From Pseudomonas fluorescens (GTDB lineage Bacteria; Pseudomonadota; Gammaproteobacteria; Pseudomonadales; Pseudomonadaceae), in contig NZ_LVEJ01000032.1 of the NCBI RefSeq assembly GCF_001648775.1, forward strand, positions 1 to 64,000: 64,000 nt of DNA. The letters run 5' to 3'. The position numbers were made by a program, and so were the translations under genes. Below are positions 1-8,839 of this stretch, piece by piece; position 1 is the first letter of the stretch, and each line of letters opens with the position of its first letter. Under the pieces are notes generated by a model, which searched no databases, was not told the origin of the DNA, and saw only the letters and a program-made list of their open reading frames with translations.

Positions 1-13
1 ACCATTTCATTAG

Positions 14-366
14 TTGGATTGCGTACATCTGCAGAAAACAGGTCGGCTCTCAGGCCGCCTTCGCGAGCAAGCTCGCTCCCACAGTTGGATTGAGTACATC
101 TGCAAAAAACAGGTCGGCTGTCAGGCCGCCATCGCGAGCAGGCTCGCTCCCACAGTGGGATTGAGTACATCTGCAAAAACAGGTCGGCTCTCAGGCCGCC
201 TTCGCGAGCAGGCTCGCTCCCACAGCTGGATTGAGTACATCTGCAAAAACAGGTCGGCTCTCAGGCCGCCTTCGCGAGCAAGCTCGCTCCCACAGTTGGA
301 TTGATTACATCTGCAAAAAACAGGTCGGCTCTCAGGCCGCCTTCGCGAGCAGGCTCGCTCCCACAG
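14..366. repeat. Five tandem ~71-bp REP-containing units
   Basis: Five head-to-tail units begin at 14, 85, 156, 226 and 296 and measure 71, 71, 70, 70 and 71 bp. Each runs from TTGGATTG(A)GTACATCTGC through CAGGTCGGCTCTCAGGCC to a REP core (CGCGAGCARGCTCGCTCCCACAG), all in one orientation. Units differ by only a few bases. Most REPs elsewhere in this window are inverted pairs, so a same-direction array is unusual. There are no variable spacers, so it is not a CRISPR array. Short reading frames through it are repeat artefacts. Confidence 0.95.
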
Positions 367-763
367 AAGAGCAAGAGCAGACCGCTTCTGCTCCTCACCA
401 CTCAACACAATGAGCGTTAGCTCGAGTACAGCTTTTGATCTGAAGGCCCGTCGGCAGGCTGAGTGGAGGGATTGATCCGGGGGTGGGAGCGCAGCGACCG
501 TTCGACGAAGTCGAACACATCGAGAGGAGGTGCAGCGAAGCAAACCGGAGGCGATGCCCCCGGATCAATCCCGGAACGAAGGAACCCCGAGCCTTAGCGA
601 GCGGGCCGAACGTCAGGGCACAGACCTTTGGTTCCTTTGGGGCGTTTGCCAAAGGGACTCGCTGTAAGAGCGAAACCGCCAGCAGCGACACCCGAAGCAA
701 CGGATATTCACCCACCCCCCAAACAGCATGGTCGGCCCAAAGACCGCCACGTCACAAAAAGAA
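367..763. repeat. Non-coding stretch with long inverted-repeat intergenic element
   Basis: No gene is supported here. The main structure is a perfect 16-bp inverted repeat: GGGATTGATCCGGGGG at 468-483 and its complement at 557-572, about 73 bp apart. Inside lies a small hairpin, TTCGAC-GAA-GTCGAA (501-515). A tail follows to about 700, including GGTTCCTTTGGGGCGTTTGCC. It looks like one of the long dispersed intergenic repeats of the P. fluorescens group, but I cannot say which. It sits between the REP array and the 3' end of the RND permease gene, so it may also act in transcription termination. Confidence 0.6.
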
Positions 764-3700
764 TCAAGCGTCCTTACGCACCCGGAACCAGGCCGCATAC
801 AACGCCGGCAAAAACAACAGCGTCAACGCCGTAGCCACAATCAACCCGCCCATGATCGCCACCGCCATCGGCCCAAAAAACACACTCCGCGACAACGGAA
901 TCATCGCCAGCACCGCCGCCAAAGCCGTCAACACAATCGGCCTGAAGCGTCGAACCGTAGCCTCGATAATCGCCTGCCAAGGCTTAAGCCCCGAAGCAAT
1001 ATCCTGCTCAATCTGATCCACCAGAATCACCGAATTACGCATGATCATCCCGGACAACGCGATGGTCCCCAACATCGCCACAAACCCGAACGGCTGGCGG
1101 AACACCATCAAGAACAACGTCACCCCGATCAACCCCAGCGGCGCCGTCAGAAACACCATCGCCGTACGCGAAAAACTGCGCAACTGCACCATCAACAGCG
1201 TCAGCACCACAACGATGAACATCGGCACCCCGGCATTCACCGACTTCTGCCCACGCTCGGAATCCTCCACCGTCCCGCCGACATCCAACAGGTAACCATC
1301 GGGCAACTCGGCGCGAATCGAATCCAGCGTCGGCATGATCTGCTTCACCAGCGTCGCCGGCTGCTCCTTGCCATAAATGTCCGCGCGCACGGTCACGTTC
1401 GGCAGCCGATTGCGATGCCAGATGATCCCTTCCTCAAAGCCGTATTCCAGCGTGGCGATCTGCGACAACGCCACACTGCGACCGTTATCCGTCGGCACCG
1501 CCAGGCTCGGCAACAACGACAATTCAGTGCGCTCATGCACCGTGCCGCGCAGCAGAATCTCGATCAACTCGTTGTCTTCGCGATACTGGCTGACACTCGA
1601 CCCGGTCAACGAACTCTGCAGGAATTTCGCCAGATTGGCCGTGCTCACACCCAAGGCCCGGGCACGATCCTGATCAATGTTCAGATAGACCACCTTGCTC
1701 GGCTCTTCCCAATCCAGATGCACGTTGACCACATGCGGATTCTCACGAACCTTGGCCGCCACCTTGCGCGCCAACGCACGGACTTCTTCGATGTGTTCAC
1801 CAGTGACGCGGAACTGCACCGGATAACCAACCGGCGGACCGTTCTCCAACCGTGTGACCCGCGAACGCAGGGCCGGGAACTGCTCGTTAAGCGTCTCGAT
1901 CAACCAGCTGCGCAGCGCTTCCCGCTCTTCGATGGTCTTCGCCAACACCACAAACTGCGCGAAGCTTGCCGCCGGCAGTTGCTGATCCAGCGGCAGATAG
2001 AAACGCGGCGATCCGGTGCCGACATAAGCGACGTAATTGTCGATGCCGGCATGCTCCTTGAGCATCGCTTCCAGTCGTTTGACCTCACCGGTGGTATTGG
2101 CCAGAGAAGCGCCTTCAGCCAGTTTCAGATCAACCATCAACTCCAGCCGATTGGAGGCCGGGAAAAACTGCTGCGGGACGAAACGGAACAACATCACCGA
2201 GGCGATAAACAGCCCCACCGTTAACACGATCACAGTCTTGCGGTGCGCCACACACCATTCCACCAAACGACGAACGCGCTGATAAAACGGCGTGCCATAC
2301 GGATCAGGCTGGCCATCGCCGGTGCCATGTTTGGCCGCATGAATTTTCGCCAGATCCGGCAGGAGTTTTTCCCCCAGATACGGCACGAACATCACCGCCG
2401 CGACCCAGGACGCGAGCAACGCGATGGTCACCACCTGGAAGATCGAACGGGTGTATTCGCCAGTGCCGGACTGCGCCGTGGCAATCGGCAGGAACCCGGC
2501 GGCAGTAATCAACGTCCCGGTGAGCATCGGAAACGCGGTGCTGGTCCAGGCGTAGCTCGCCGCGCGGATACGGTCGAAACCCTGCTCCATTTTGATCGCC
2601 ATCATTTCCACGGCAATGATCGCGTCGTCCACCAGCAGGCCCAACGCCAACACCAACGCGCCAAGGGAGATCTTGTGCAGGCCGATGCCGAGGTAATACA
2701 TGCAGGCGAAGGTCATCGCCAACACCAGCGGAATGGTCAGCGCCACAACCATGCCGGTGCGCACGCCGAGGGAGAAGAAGCTCACCAGCAAGACGATCGC
2801 CAGCGCTTCGACCAACACCTGGACGAACTCACCGACCCCGGTTTTCACCGCCGCCGGTTGATCAGACACCTTGCGCAATTGCATGCCGGCCGGAAGGTTT
2901 TTCTGGATGCGCGAGAACTCGCCTTCCAGTGCTTTACCGAGCACCAGAATGTCACCGCCATCCTTCATCGCCACGGCCAGACCAATCGCGTCTTCGCCCA
3001 TAAAGCGCATACGCGGCGCCGGTGGGTCGTTAAAACCACGACGCACATCGGCGACATCAGAGATGCGGAAAGTCCGATCACCGACGCGGATCGGGAAGTT
3101 TTTTATCTCATCGACTGTCTGAAAATTCCCCGAGACCCGTAGCTGCAATCTCTCGCTGCCGGTTTCAAAGAATCCGGCGGTCGACACCGCGTTCTGCTCT
3201 TGCAGTGCTTGTTGCACCGCCGCCAGCGGCAAACCGAGGGTCGCCAGTTTGACGTTGGACAGCTCGACCCAGATTTTTTCGTCCTGCAAACCGAGCAGAT
3301 CAACCTTGCCGACATCCTTGACCCGTTGCAGCTGGATCTGGATACGGTCGGCGTAATCCTTGAGCACCGCGTAGTCGAAACCGTCACCGGTCAGCGCATA
3401 GATATTGCCGAACGTGGTACCGAATTCATCGTTGAAAAACGGCCCCTGAATGTCCGGCGGCAAGGTCTGGCGAATGTCGCTGACCTTCTTGCGCACCTGA
3501 TACCAGAGGTCGGGAATTTCCTTGGAGTGCATCGAGTCGCGGGCAATGAACGTGACTTGCGATTCGCCTGGGCGCGAGAACGACACGATGCGCTCGTACT
3601 CGCCGGTTTCCATCAGTTTCTTTTCAATACGCTCGGTGACCTGGCGCGAGACTTCCTGCGCGGTCGCCCCCGGCCAGCGGGTCTGTATAACCATGGCCTT

Positions 3701-3832
3701 GAAGGTGAACGGCGGGTCTTCACTCTGGCCGAGTTTGGTGTAGGACAAGGCGCCGACGATGGCCAGCAAAAGCATCAGGAACAGTACGATCTGGCGATTA
3801 CGCAGCGCCCATTCGGAAAGGTTGAAGCGCAT
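764..3832 (-). CDS. RND family efflux transporter permease
   Basis: The product is 1022 residues, normal for an inner-membrane RND pump, which exchanges protons for drugs and works with a periplasmic adaptor and an outer-membrane channel. It begins with a cytoplasmic stretch and first membrane helix (about residues 13-30), then the N-terminal pore domain. The second hydrophobic block carries the paired aspartates of the proton relay in LGLLVDDAIIAVEMM. A second pore domain and final helices repeat the layout. The ATG lies 6 bp after the adaptor stop, so the two are one operon. No outer-membrane channel gene is nearby, so a shared OprM/TolC-type channel is inferred. The substrate cannot be told from sequence. 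Confidence 0.93.
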   Translation of the reverse strand: MRFNLSEWALRNRQIVLFLMLLLAIVGALSYTKLGQSEDPPFTFKAMVIQTRWPGATAQEVSRQVTERIEKKLMETGEYERIVSFSRPGESQVTFIARDSMHSKEIPDLWYQVRKKVSDIRQTLPPDIQGPFFNDEFGTTFGNIYALTGDGFDYAVLKDYADRIQIQLQRVKDVGKVDLLGLQDEKIWVELSNVKLATLGLPLAAVQQALQEQNAVSTAGFFETGSERLQLRVSGNFQTVDEIKNFPIRVGDRTFRISDVADVRRGFNDPPAPRMRFMGEDAIGLAVAMKDGGDILVLGKALEGEFSRIQKNLPAGMQLRKVSDQPAAVKTGVGEFVQVLVEALAIVLLVSFFSLGVRTGMVVALTIPLVLAMTFACMYYLGIGLHKISLGALVLALGLLVDDAIIAVEMMAIKMEQGFDRIRAASYAWTSTAFPMLTGTLITAAGFLPIATAQSGTGEYTRSIFQVVTIALLASWVAAVMFVPYLGEKLLPDLAKIHAAKHGTGDGQPDPYGTPFYQRVRRLVEWCVAHRKTVIVLTVGLFIASVMLFRFVPQQFFPASNRLELMVDLKLAEGASLANTTGEVKRLEAMLKEHAGIDNYVAYVGTGSPRFYLPLDQQLPAASFAQFVVLAKTIEEREALRSWLIETLNEQFPALRSRVTRLENGPPVGYPVQFRVTGEHIEEVRALARKVAAKVRENPHVVNVHLDWEEPSKVVYLNIDQDRARALGVSTANLAKFLQSSLTGSSVSQYREDNELIEILLRGTVHERTELSLLPSLAVPTDNGRSVALSQIATLEYGFEEGIIWHRNRLPNVTVRADIYGKEQPATLVKQIMPTLDSIRAELPDGYLLDVGGTVEDSERGQKSVNAGVPMFIVVVLTLLMVQLRSFSRTAMVFLTAPLGLIGVTLFLMVFRQPFGFVAMLGTIALSGMIMRNSVILVDQIEQDIASGLKPWQAIIEATVRRFRPIVLTALAAVLAMIPLSRSVFFGPMAVAIMGGLIVATALTLLFLPALYAAWFRVRKDA

Positions 3833-3838
3833 CGGGGC

Positions 3839-4939
3839 TTACTCCTTGTCCGCCAGATTGACCACACGGTTGGAGCGATCCACGGGCCGCACCTGCTGCC
3901 CTTCGAGCAACACATGCACGCCAGCCGCCACCACCCAGTCGCTGGCGTTCAAGCCTTCGAGCACCGGCACGCTTTTCTCGCCGAACGGCCCGATGCGCAC
4001 CGGGGTTTTCTTCAAGGTGTTGTTGCCGTTGACGACCCAGACGTAAGTCGCGCCGTTTTCCGCGGTGAGTGCCGACAACGGCACTGACAGGGACACGTTA
4101 TCGGCCGATTGCACGAACACCCGGGCGCTCTGGCCCAGTTCGGCCGGGACTTTGCCGCTGGTAAAGGAGATGCGTGCAGCGAAGGTCCGAGAGCGCGGAT
4201 CGGCGGCGGGCGACAGTTCGCGGATCTGCCCGGCGAAACGCTGGTTCTGCTGCGTCCATAACTCAACGGTCACTGGCTGACCGACCTTGAAGCGCCCGAA
4301 GCTCTGCTCCGGCAGGCTGATCAGCACCTCGCGCTCGCCGTCGGTGGCGAGGGTAAACACGGTTTGTCCGGCGGCGACCACCTGCCCCACCTCGACCGAA
4401 CGCTTGGCCACCACGCCATCCTGCGGCGCACGCAGCACCGCGTAACTGGCCTGATTGGTCGATACGTTGAATTCGGCTTTGATTTGTTTGAGGCGGGCCT
4501 CACCGGAACGGTAAAGGTTTTCGGCGTTGTCATAGGCCGAGCGGCTGACCATCTGCCGATCCATCAGGGTCTTGTAGCGATCACGCTCGGCACGCACCAG
4601 ATTCAGATTGGCTTCGGCGGCGGCGACTTGAGCACGGGTGGCTTCCAGTTGCAGGCGCACGTCCTGCGGATCGAGTTCGGCGAGGGGCTGATCGGCCTTC
4701 ACGCGCTGACCTTCGTCGACCAGTCGTCGGCTGACTTTGCCGCCGATACGGAACGCCAGATCGGGTTCGTAACGGGCGCGCACCTCGCCCGGATAACTTT
4801 CCATCGCCTGCGCCGAAGGCTCTGGCTGCACCACCATGGCCGGTCGCACGGTGACTTGCGTCGCCTCTTCCTGACCGCATGCGGACAATAACAACGCCAG
4901 ACTCGCTGGCAACGCAAAGGACAACGCATGGCGGAACAT
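3839..4939 (-). CDS. RND efflux periplasmic adaptor lipoprotein
   Basis: The product is 366 residues and has a lipoprotein signal ending in the lipobox LLSAC at about residues 17-21. It should be anchored in the inner-membrane outer leaflet and bridge the permease to the outer-membrane channel. The order is the family's usual one: barrel-sandwich start (YPGEVRARYEPDLAFRIGG), an alpha-helical hairpin at about residues 95-165, the returning lipoyl half (VLRAPQDGVVAKRSVEVGQ), then the beta-barrel and membrane-proximal domains. It is the first gene of the operon and is divergent from a TetR regulator 94 bp away, which suggests local repression. Confidence 0.93.
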   Translation of the reverse strand: MFRHALSFALPASLALLLSACGQEEATQVTVRPAMVVQPEPSAQAMESYPGEVRARYEPDLAFRIGGKVSRRLVDEGQRVKADQPLAELDPQDVRLQLEATRAQVAAAEANLNLVRAERDRYKTLMDRQMVSRSAYDNAENLYRSGEARLKQIKAEFNVSTNQASYAVLRAPQDGVVAKRSVEVGQVVAAGQTVFTLATDGEREVLISLPEQSFGRFKVGQPVTVELWTQQNQRFAGQIRELSPAADPRSRTFAARISFTSGKVPAELGQSARVFVQSADNVSLSVPLSALTAENGATYVWVVNGNNTLKKTPVRIGPFGEKSVPVLEGLNASDWVVAAGVHVLLEGQQVRPVDRSNRVVNLADKE

Positions 4940-4976
4940 GGTGACGGACCTTTCGCTAATGGTGCTTGGAATAATT

Positions 4977-5021
4977 ATACTGGCGGGTATGGTATTAATA
5001 GCAAACTCACCAGTCCAGTAT
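4977..5021. promoter_or_regulatory. Candidate TetR operator and divergent promoter region
   Basis: The 94-bp gap between the adaptor and tetR genes is clearly AT-rich. It holds the inverted heptamers ATACTGG (4977-4983) and CCAGTAT (5015-5021) around the palindrome TATTAATA (4993-5000). Divergent TetR regulators usually bind such symmetric sites in the shared promoter. The 31-bp arm spacing is wide for one TetR dimer, so these could be two sites or only part of the operator. Confidence 0.4.
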
Positions 5022-5033
5022 TAAAAGCGAAGA

Positions 5034-5669
5034 ATGTCGAACAATCTTTCAGCTCCAAACGGCCCGGGCCGCCCCAAGGATCTGGCCAAGCGCCAGGCGA
5101 TCCTCGACGCGGCGAAAATTCTGTTTCTGAGTCATGGCTACGCCAACACCAGCATGGACGCGGTCGCCAGCGAGGCGGGCGTGTCGAAACTGACGGTCTA
5201 CAGCCATTTCAACGACAAGGAGACGCTCTTCTCCTCCGCTGTGGTGGCCAAGTGCGAGGAGCAATTACCGCCGCTGTTCTTCGAATTGCCCGAAGGCATC
5301 GCCGTGGAAAATGTGTTGCTGAACATTGCCCGAGGCTTCCATCACCTGATCAACAGCGATGAGTCGGTGAATCTGCACCGCTTGATCATGGCGCTGGGGG
5401 TGCAGGATCCGAAACTGTCGCTGATCTTCTTCGAGGCCGGCCCGCAGCGCATGGTGCAAGGGATGGAGCGGTTGCTGACGCAGATCCATGACAGCGGCGC
5501 GCTAAGCATCGACCTGCCGCGTAATGCCGCCGAGCATTTCTTTTGCCTGATCAAGGGTGCGGGGAATTTTCGGCTGTTGTATGGGTGTGGTGAGCCGTTG
5601 AGCGAAGAGGCTGCAGAGAGCCATGTGCAGGAAGTTGTAGCGTTGTTTATGCGCGCCTATCGCCCCTGA
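5034..5669 (+). CDS. TetR/AcrR family repressor of the adjacent RND pump
   Basis: The product is 211 residues, a typical TetR length. After a short basic start (GRPKDLAKRQAIL) comes the helix-turn-helix at about residues 30-60 (MDAVASEAGVSKLTVYSHF, with the characteristic Y-HF). The C-terminal ligand domain resembles the AefR-like group. The gene is transcribed away from the efflux operon over a 94-bp gap, so it most likely represses that operon and itself. No strong Shine-Dalgarno sequence precedes the ATG. The inducer is unknown. Confidence 0.9.
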   Translation: MSNNLSAPNGPGRPKDLAKRQAILDAAKILFLSHGYANTSMDAVASEAGVSKLTVYSHFNDKETLFSSAVVAKCEEQLPPLFFELPEGIAVENVLLNIARGFHHLINSDESVNLHRLIMALGVQDPKLSLIFFEAGPQRMVQGMERLLTQIHDSGALSIDLPRNAAEHFFCLIKGAGNFRLLYGCGEPLSEEAAESHVQEVVALFMRAYRP

Positions 5670-5696
5670 CAGCTTTGCGGTGTCTGAGCGGACGCT

Positions 5697-5760
5697 TTCG
5701 CGAGCAAGCTCGCTCCCACATTGGAATGCATTCCAAGGTGGGAGCGAGCTTGCTCGCGAA
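5697..5760. repeat. Inverted REP pair
   Basis: Two REP cores face each other (5697-5720 and 5738-5760) around the self-complementary spacer TTGGAATGCATTCCAA. The long hairpin lies between the convergent tetR and rsmJ genes and may end transcription from both sides. Confidence 0.9.
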
Positions 5761-5776
5761 TAGGGGCGACTCGGTA

Positions 5777-6559
5777 TTAAGGCTTTAGCGCTTTCTTCGG
5801 GTAAATGTCATACCGGCTCGATTTGCCATCCAGCGCATGACTCGGCTTCGGCCCCGCAATGCACGGCGCCTTGCGCGGTCGCTTGACCACCACCCGGTGC
5901 GTCGCCAGCGCCAACGCGGCTTCGAGCAACGCCGGCGCATCCGGATCATCCCCCACCAACGGCCGGAACAGACGCATTTCCTTCTTCACCAGCGCGGTCT
6001 TCTCGCGATGCGGAAACATCGGGTCGAGATAAATCACCTGCGGTGGCTCGCCTTCCCAGTTCTGCATGACCTCGATGGAATTGCCCTTGAGCAAGGTCAT
6101 CCGCGCCACAATCGGCGCCACGTCGAAATCCTCCGCCGCGCGCGCCAGGCCATCTTCCAGCAACGCGCCAATCAGCGGCTGACGCTCGATCAGGCTCATC
6201 TCGCAACCGAGACTGGCCAGCACGAACGCATCCTTGCCCAACCCCGCCGTGGCATCCAGCACGCGCGGTCGCACGCCTTGGGCAATGCCGACAGCCTTGG
6301 CGATCATCTGTCCGCTGCCGCCACCGTATAAGCGCCGATGTGCCGCGCCACCTTCAACGAAGTCCACGCGCACCGGCCCCGGTGCATCCGGGCCGAGTTG
6401 TTGCAGCTGCAAACCCTGCTCGCCGACCTGCAGGGCAAACTCGCCGTCCGCCACTTCACGCGGCAGACCGAGACGCTCGGCCCACTGCGCCGCTTGCGCT
6501 TCGAACGACGCGCCGAGGGCTTCGACATGGATGCGGCAGGCCGCGGGTTGCTCAATCAT
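5777..6559 (-). CDS. rsmJ: 16S rRNA (guanine-1516-N2) methyltransferase
   Basis: This is a cytoplasmic SAM-dependent enzyme that methylates G1516 of 16S rRNA. The SAM-binding loop appears as VLDATAGLGKDAF and the catalytic-type motif as YLDPMFPHREK; the end (RPRKAPCIAGPKPSHALDGKS) is typical of the RsmJ/YhiQ family. I start it at ATG 6559 (260 residues, MIEQPAACRIHVEALG), because the upstream extension to 6610 adds 17 residues not expected in the family. Neither start has a clear Shine-Dalgarno sequence. It stands alone, divergent from the next gene. Confidence 0.93.
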   Translation of the reverse strand: MIEQPAACRIHVEALGASFEAQAAQWAERLGLPREVADGEFALQVGEQGLQLQQLGPDAPGPVRVDFVEGGAAHRRLYGGGSGQMIAKAVGIAQGVRPRVLDATAGLGKDAFVLASLGCEMSLIERQPLIGALLEDGLARAAEDFDVAPIVARMTLLKGNSIEVMQNWEGEPPQVIYLDPMFPHREKTALVKKEMRLFRPLVGDDPDAPALLEAALALATHRVVVKRPRKAPCIAGPKPSHALDGKSSRYDIYPKKALKP

Positions 6560-6651
6560 GGAAAACACGCTCAAAAATTCAAGGAGCGGCAAAAACCGCC
6601 GATAACTCATTCAACGCGCATTTTGCCAGAGCTGAGCGTCAACCGAAAAAA

Positions 6652-7272
6652 ATGTCAGGCATTCTTCCCACATCGATTGGCTACATCTCGCCCCATGGCG
6701 ACTTTAGCCGTCACAACACTCAAGCACTGAGCGGCGTCAGTCACCTGTGGCAGGATTTCTTTGCCCAGGCGATGGCCGAACAGACGAGTGAAGTGGTGCC
6801 TGCCTGCGGTACGTTTCCGCCGGTTGACCTGAGCAGCCCGGAAGAGCCGACCGTCGGCAGCGAGTTGCACGCGCACATCGTCAGCCAGCGCGAATGCGAT
6901 GTGGTGGAAACCGAAGTGCGTCCGCCGGAGCCGCTGTTCCTGCCAATCGCCGAGTTCGAAATGGAGCTGCTGGACAAACCATTCCCACCGTTCCCGGCAG
7001 AAGAACTCAAGGCTCAGCAAGCCCAACAGGATTTCGACAGCAGTTGGGTGCGTCCGGTCGTGATCAACAACGGTCAGCCCGTTCCAGAGCCTGGTCCGGC
7101 GCCGCAGAAGAAGCCGCTGTACCTGCCAATTGCCGAGTTCGACCTCGACCTGATGCAGAAGCCTTACCCGCCGTTCCCGCCAGAAGAAATCGTCGAGCAA
7201 CAGAAGGCCCTGGACTTCGACAACGGTTGGGCGCGCCCGATCGTTCTGCAGAACCTGCGCCTCGCCGCTTAA
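6652..7272 (+). CDS. Protein of unknown function with an internal ~46-residue duplication
   Basis: I recognise no family in this 206-residue protein. Residues 94-139 and 155-200 are two clear copies of one motif: each starts PL(F/Y)LPIAEF, continues with KP(F/Y)PPFP and ends W(V/A)RP(V/I)V. They are joined by a proline-rich linker (QPVPEPGPAPQKK). The first 90 residues look weakly structured. There is no signal peptide or membrane segment. The ATG at 6652 is the first one after the rsmJ promoter region, but its Shine-Dalgarno sequence is poor. Codon use matches its neighbours, so it should be real. Confidence 0.8.
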   Translation: MSGILPTSIGYISPHGDFSRHNTQALSGVSHLWQDFFAQAMAEQTSEVVPACGTFPPVDLSSPEEPTVGSELHAHIVSQRECDVVETEVRPPEPLFLPIAEFEMELLDKPFPPFPAEELKAQQAQQDFDSSWVRPVVINNGQPVPEPGPAPQKKPLYLPIAEFDLDLMQKPYPPFPPEEIVEQQKALDFDNGWARPIVLQNLRLAA

Positions 7273-7275
7273 ACT

Positions 7276-7968
7276 TCAGCGACACACGCTCCAGCGCCCG
7301 ACATCGACATGAAAGTGATTGCGATGGGCGGCGTTGTAATCCGGACTCAACACCACACTGAATGCCTCGCAGGCGCCATCGCGCACCTGACGCAGAAACT
7401 GTGCGTCCTGATTTTGCCTGGACCAGTCCTTGAGCACGCTGATGCTGCGACCGTCGGCCAGTCGAAACCCGGCAATGTCCAGCGCATCGGCGCTGGCATG
7501 ACGGCTGAGCGCGCCGCTTTCGCGATTGTAGACATTGCGACAGGCGAAGCTGCCGAGGTGATCGAGACGGGTGACCTTCTGCCCGTAAACAGATTGCGCG
7601 GCGGTTTGCAGGGTGTGGCGCTCGAACATCGCGTAGGCCACCGCCAGCGGACAACTGGCGAGGAAGCTGCTGCTCAGCGCCACCTCACCGCCCTGTACGC
7701 GCAAAGCGCCGATCAGCGGGCACTTGGCGTCCGGGCTATCGGATTGCCGCGTGACGCGCAGATCAGCGCTGCTCAGCGCCTGAGCACAGAGTTCAGGGTC
7801 GCTGCGCAAACGCATCAGCTTGTAGCCGGTCAGCCAGTCGGGCGCGGCTTTCACGTCCAGTGGTGCCCAGGGGTTCCATTGCGCCGGCACGTCCAGCCAG
7901 CCGCGCCAGATACTGACCGCAGCGCCGCCAATCATCAGCAGCACCGACCAGAATATCCATCGCCCCAT
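7276..7968 (-). CDS. Extensin-like C-terminal family protein (putative periplasmic peptidase)
   Basis: The product is 230 residues with one N-terminal hydrophobic segment (about 5-20), which implies inner-membrane anchoring facing the periplasm or export. The rest matches the extensin-like_C family: cysteines in CPLIGALR and ACRNVYNR, a central SRHASADALDIAGF (candidate zinc ligands H and D), and a C-terminal HRNHFHVDVG. That ligand pattern resembles D-Ala-D-Ala carboxypeptidase/MepA-type zinc peptidases, so an action on peptidoglycan is plausible but inferred. The ATG is 2 bp past the stop of the preceding gene. It is the last gene of a four-gene operon. Confidence 0.85.
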   Translation of the reverse strand: MGRWIFWSVLLMIGGAAVSIWRGWLDVPAQWNPWAPLDVKAAPDWLTGYKLMRLRSDPELCAQALSSADLRVTRQSDSPDAKCPLIGALRVQGGEVALSSSFLASCPLAVAYAMFERHTLQTAAQSVYGQKVTRLDHLGSFACRNVYNRESGALSRHASADALDIAGFRLADGRSISVLKDWSRQNQDAQFLRQVRDGACEAFSVVLSPDYNAAHRNHFHVDVGRWSVCR

Positions 7969-7970
7969 GT

Positions 7971-8807
7971 TCAGCCTTTGAAAAACTGGTTGGCTTTGGC
8001 GTACGGCATCGAGTGCGAGGTAAACCCGAAGGTGCCGGACTGCTGAATTTCTTCAGCCGCGCGAAAGAACTCGCCGAACGCCGCCAACGCCAATGCCGAA
8101 CCGGTACTGATGCGGCGCACGCCCATTTCCTGCAATTCCTGCACGGTCAGCTTCAAACCGCCGGACATCAACACGTTGACCGGTTTCGGCGCCACCGCAC
8201 GTACCACCGCCAGCACTTCTTCGGCGCTGCGCAATCCCGGCGCATACAGCACGTCGGCGCCCGCTTCGGCGAAGGCCTGCAAGCGGCGAATGGTGTCGTT
8301 GATGTCAGGATTGCCGTGCAGATAGTTTTCCGCCCGCGCGGTGAGGATGAAGGGAAATGGCAGCGTGCGCACCGCCGCGACGGCGGCTTCGATTCGGGCC
8401 ACCGCATGTTCAAAGCAATAGATCGGCGCATCCGCGCGGCCCGTGGCATCTTCGATCGAGCCACCGACGGCGCCCGCTTCGGCGGCACGGAGCAAACTTT
8501 TCGCCGCCTCGGCCGGGTCATCGGAAAAACCGTTTTCCAGATCCACCGCCACCGGCAGCTCTGTCGCGGCGACAATCGCGCGGACATTGGTCAACGTCTC
8601 ATCAAGGCTCAACGCGCCATCGGCCTTGCCTTGGGAAAACGCATAACCGGCGCTGGTCGTCGCCAAGGCCGGATAGCCGAGACTGGCAAGCATCTTCGCC
8701 GAACCTGCATCCCACGGATTGGGAATGATGAAAATCCCCGGTTGTTCATGCAGGGCTTTGAAGGCGTGGGCTTTACGGACTTGTTCTTGAAGGGCTGAAG
8801 CGTCCAT
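7971..8807 (-). CDS. Isocitrate lyase / PEP mutase family enzyme
   Basis: The product is 278 residues from ATG 8807, chosen because it has GGAG upstream, while the longer frame would need TTG 8843. It has the TIM-barrel layout of the ICL/PEPM superfamily: IPNPWDAGSAKML near the N-terminus, metal-site acidic residues in AVDLENGFSDD, then GGSIEDATG and ILTARAENYL. Members cleave or rearrange small C-C or C-P 2-oxoacids (methylisocitrate, oxaloacetate, phosphonopyruvate). The classic lyase KKCGH motif is absent, so it is neither AceA nor PrpB. The substrate is unknown. It sits in an operon with DUF72 and extensin-like genes. Confidence 0.87.
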   Translation of the reverse strand: MDASALQEQVRKAHAFKALHEQPGIFIIPNPWDAGSAKMLASLGYPALATTSAGYAFSQGKADGALSLDETLTNVRAIVAATELPVAVDLENGFSDDPAEAAKSLLRAAEAGAVGGSIEDATGRADAPIYCFEHAVARIEAAVAAVRTLPFPFILTARAENYLHGNPDINDTIRRLQAFAEAGADVLYAPGLRSAEEVLAVVRAVAPKPVNVLMSGGLKLTVQELQEMGVRRISTGSALALAAFGEFFRAAEEIQQSGTFGFTSHSMPYAKANQFFKG

Positions 8808-8839
8808 CGGCAGGCTCCGGGCAGGAAAACGAATCCGCC

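Noticed and set aside
14..413. Possible CRISPR array or short repeat-protein genes
   Set aside because: Units repeat over their full length with no variable spacers, and no cas gene is near. The open frames are translations of REP units.
728..2224. 498-codon open frame on the + strand rich in Arg and His
   Set aside because: It lies antisense to the RND permease gene; its composition is what high-G+C DNA gives in the opposite frame, and it has no ribosome site or domain.
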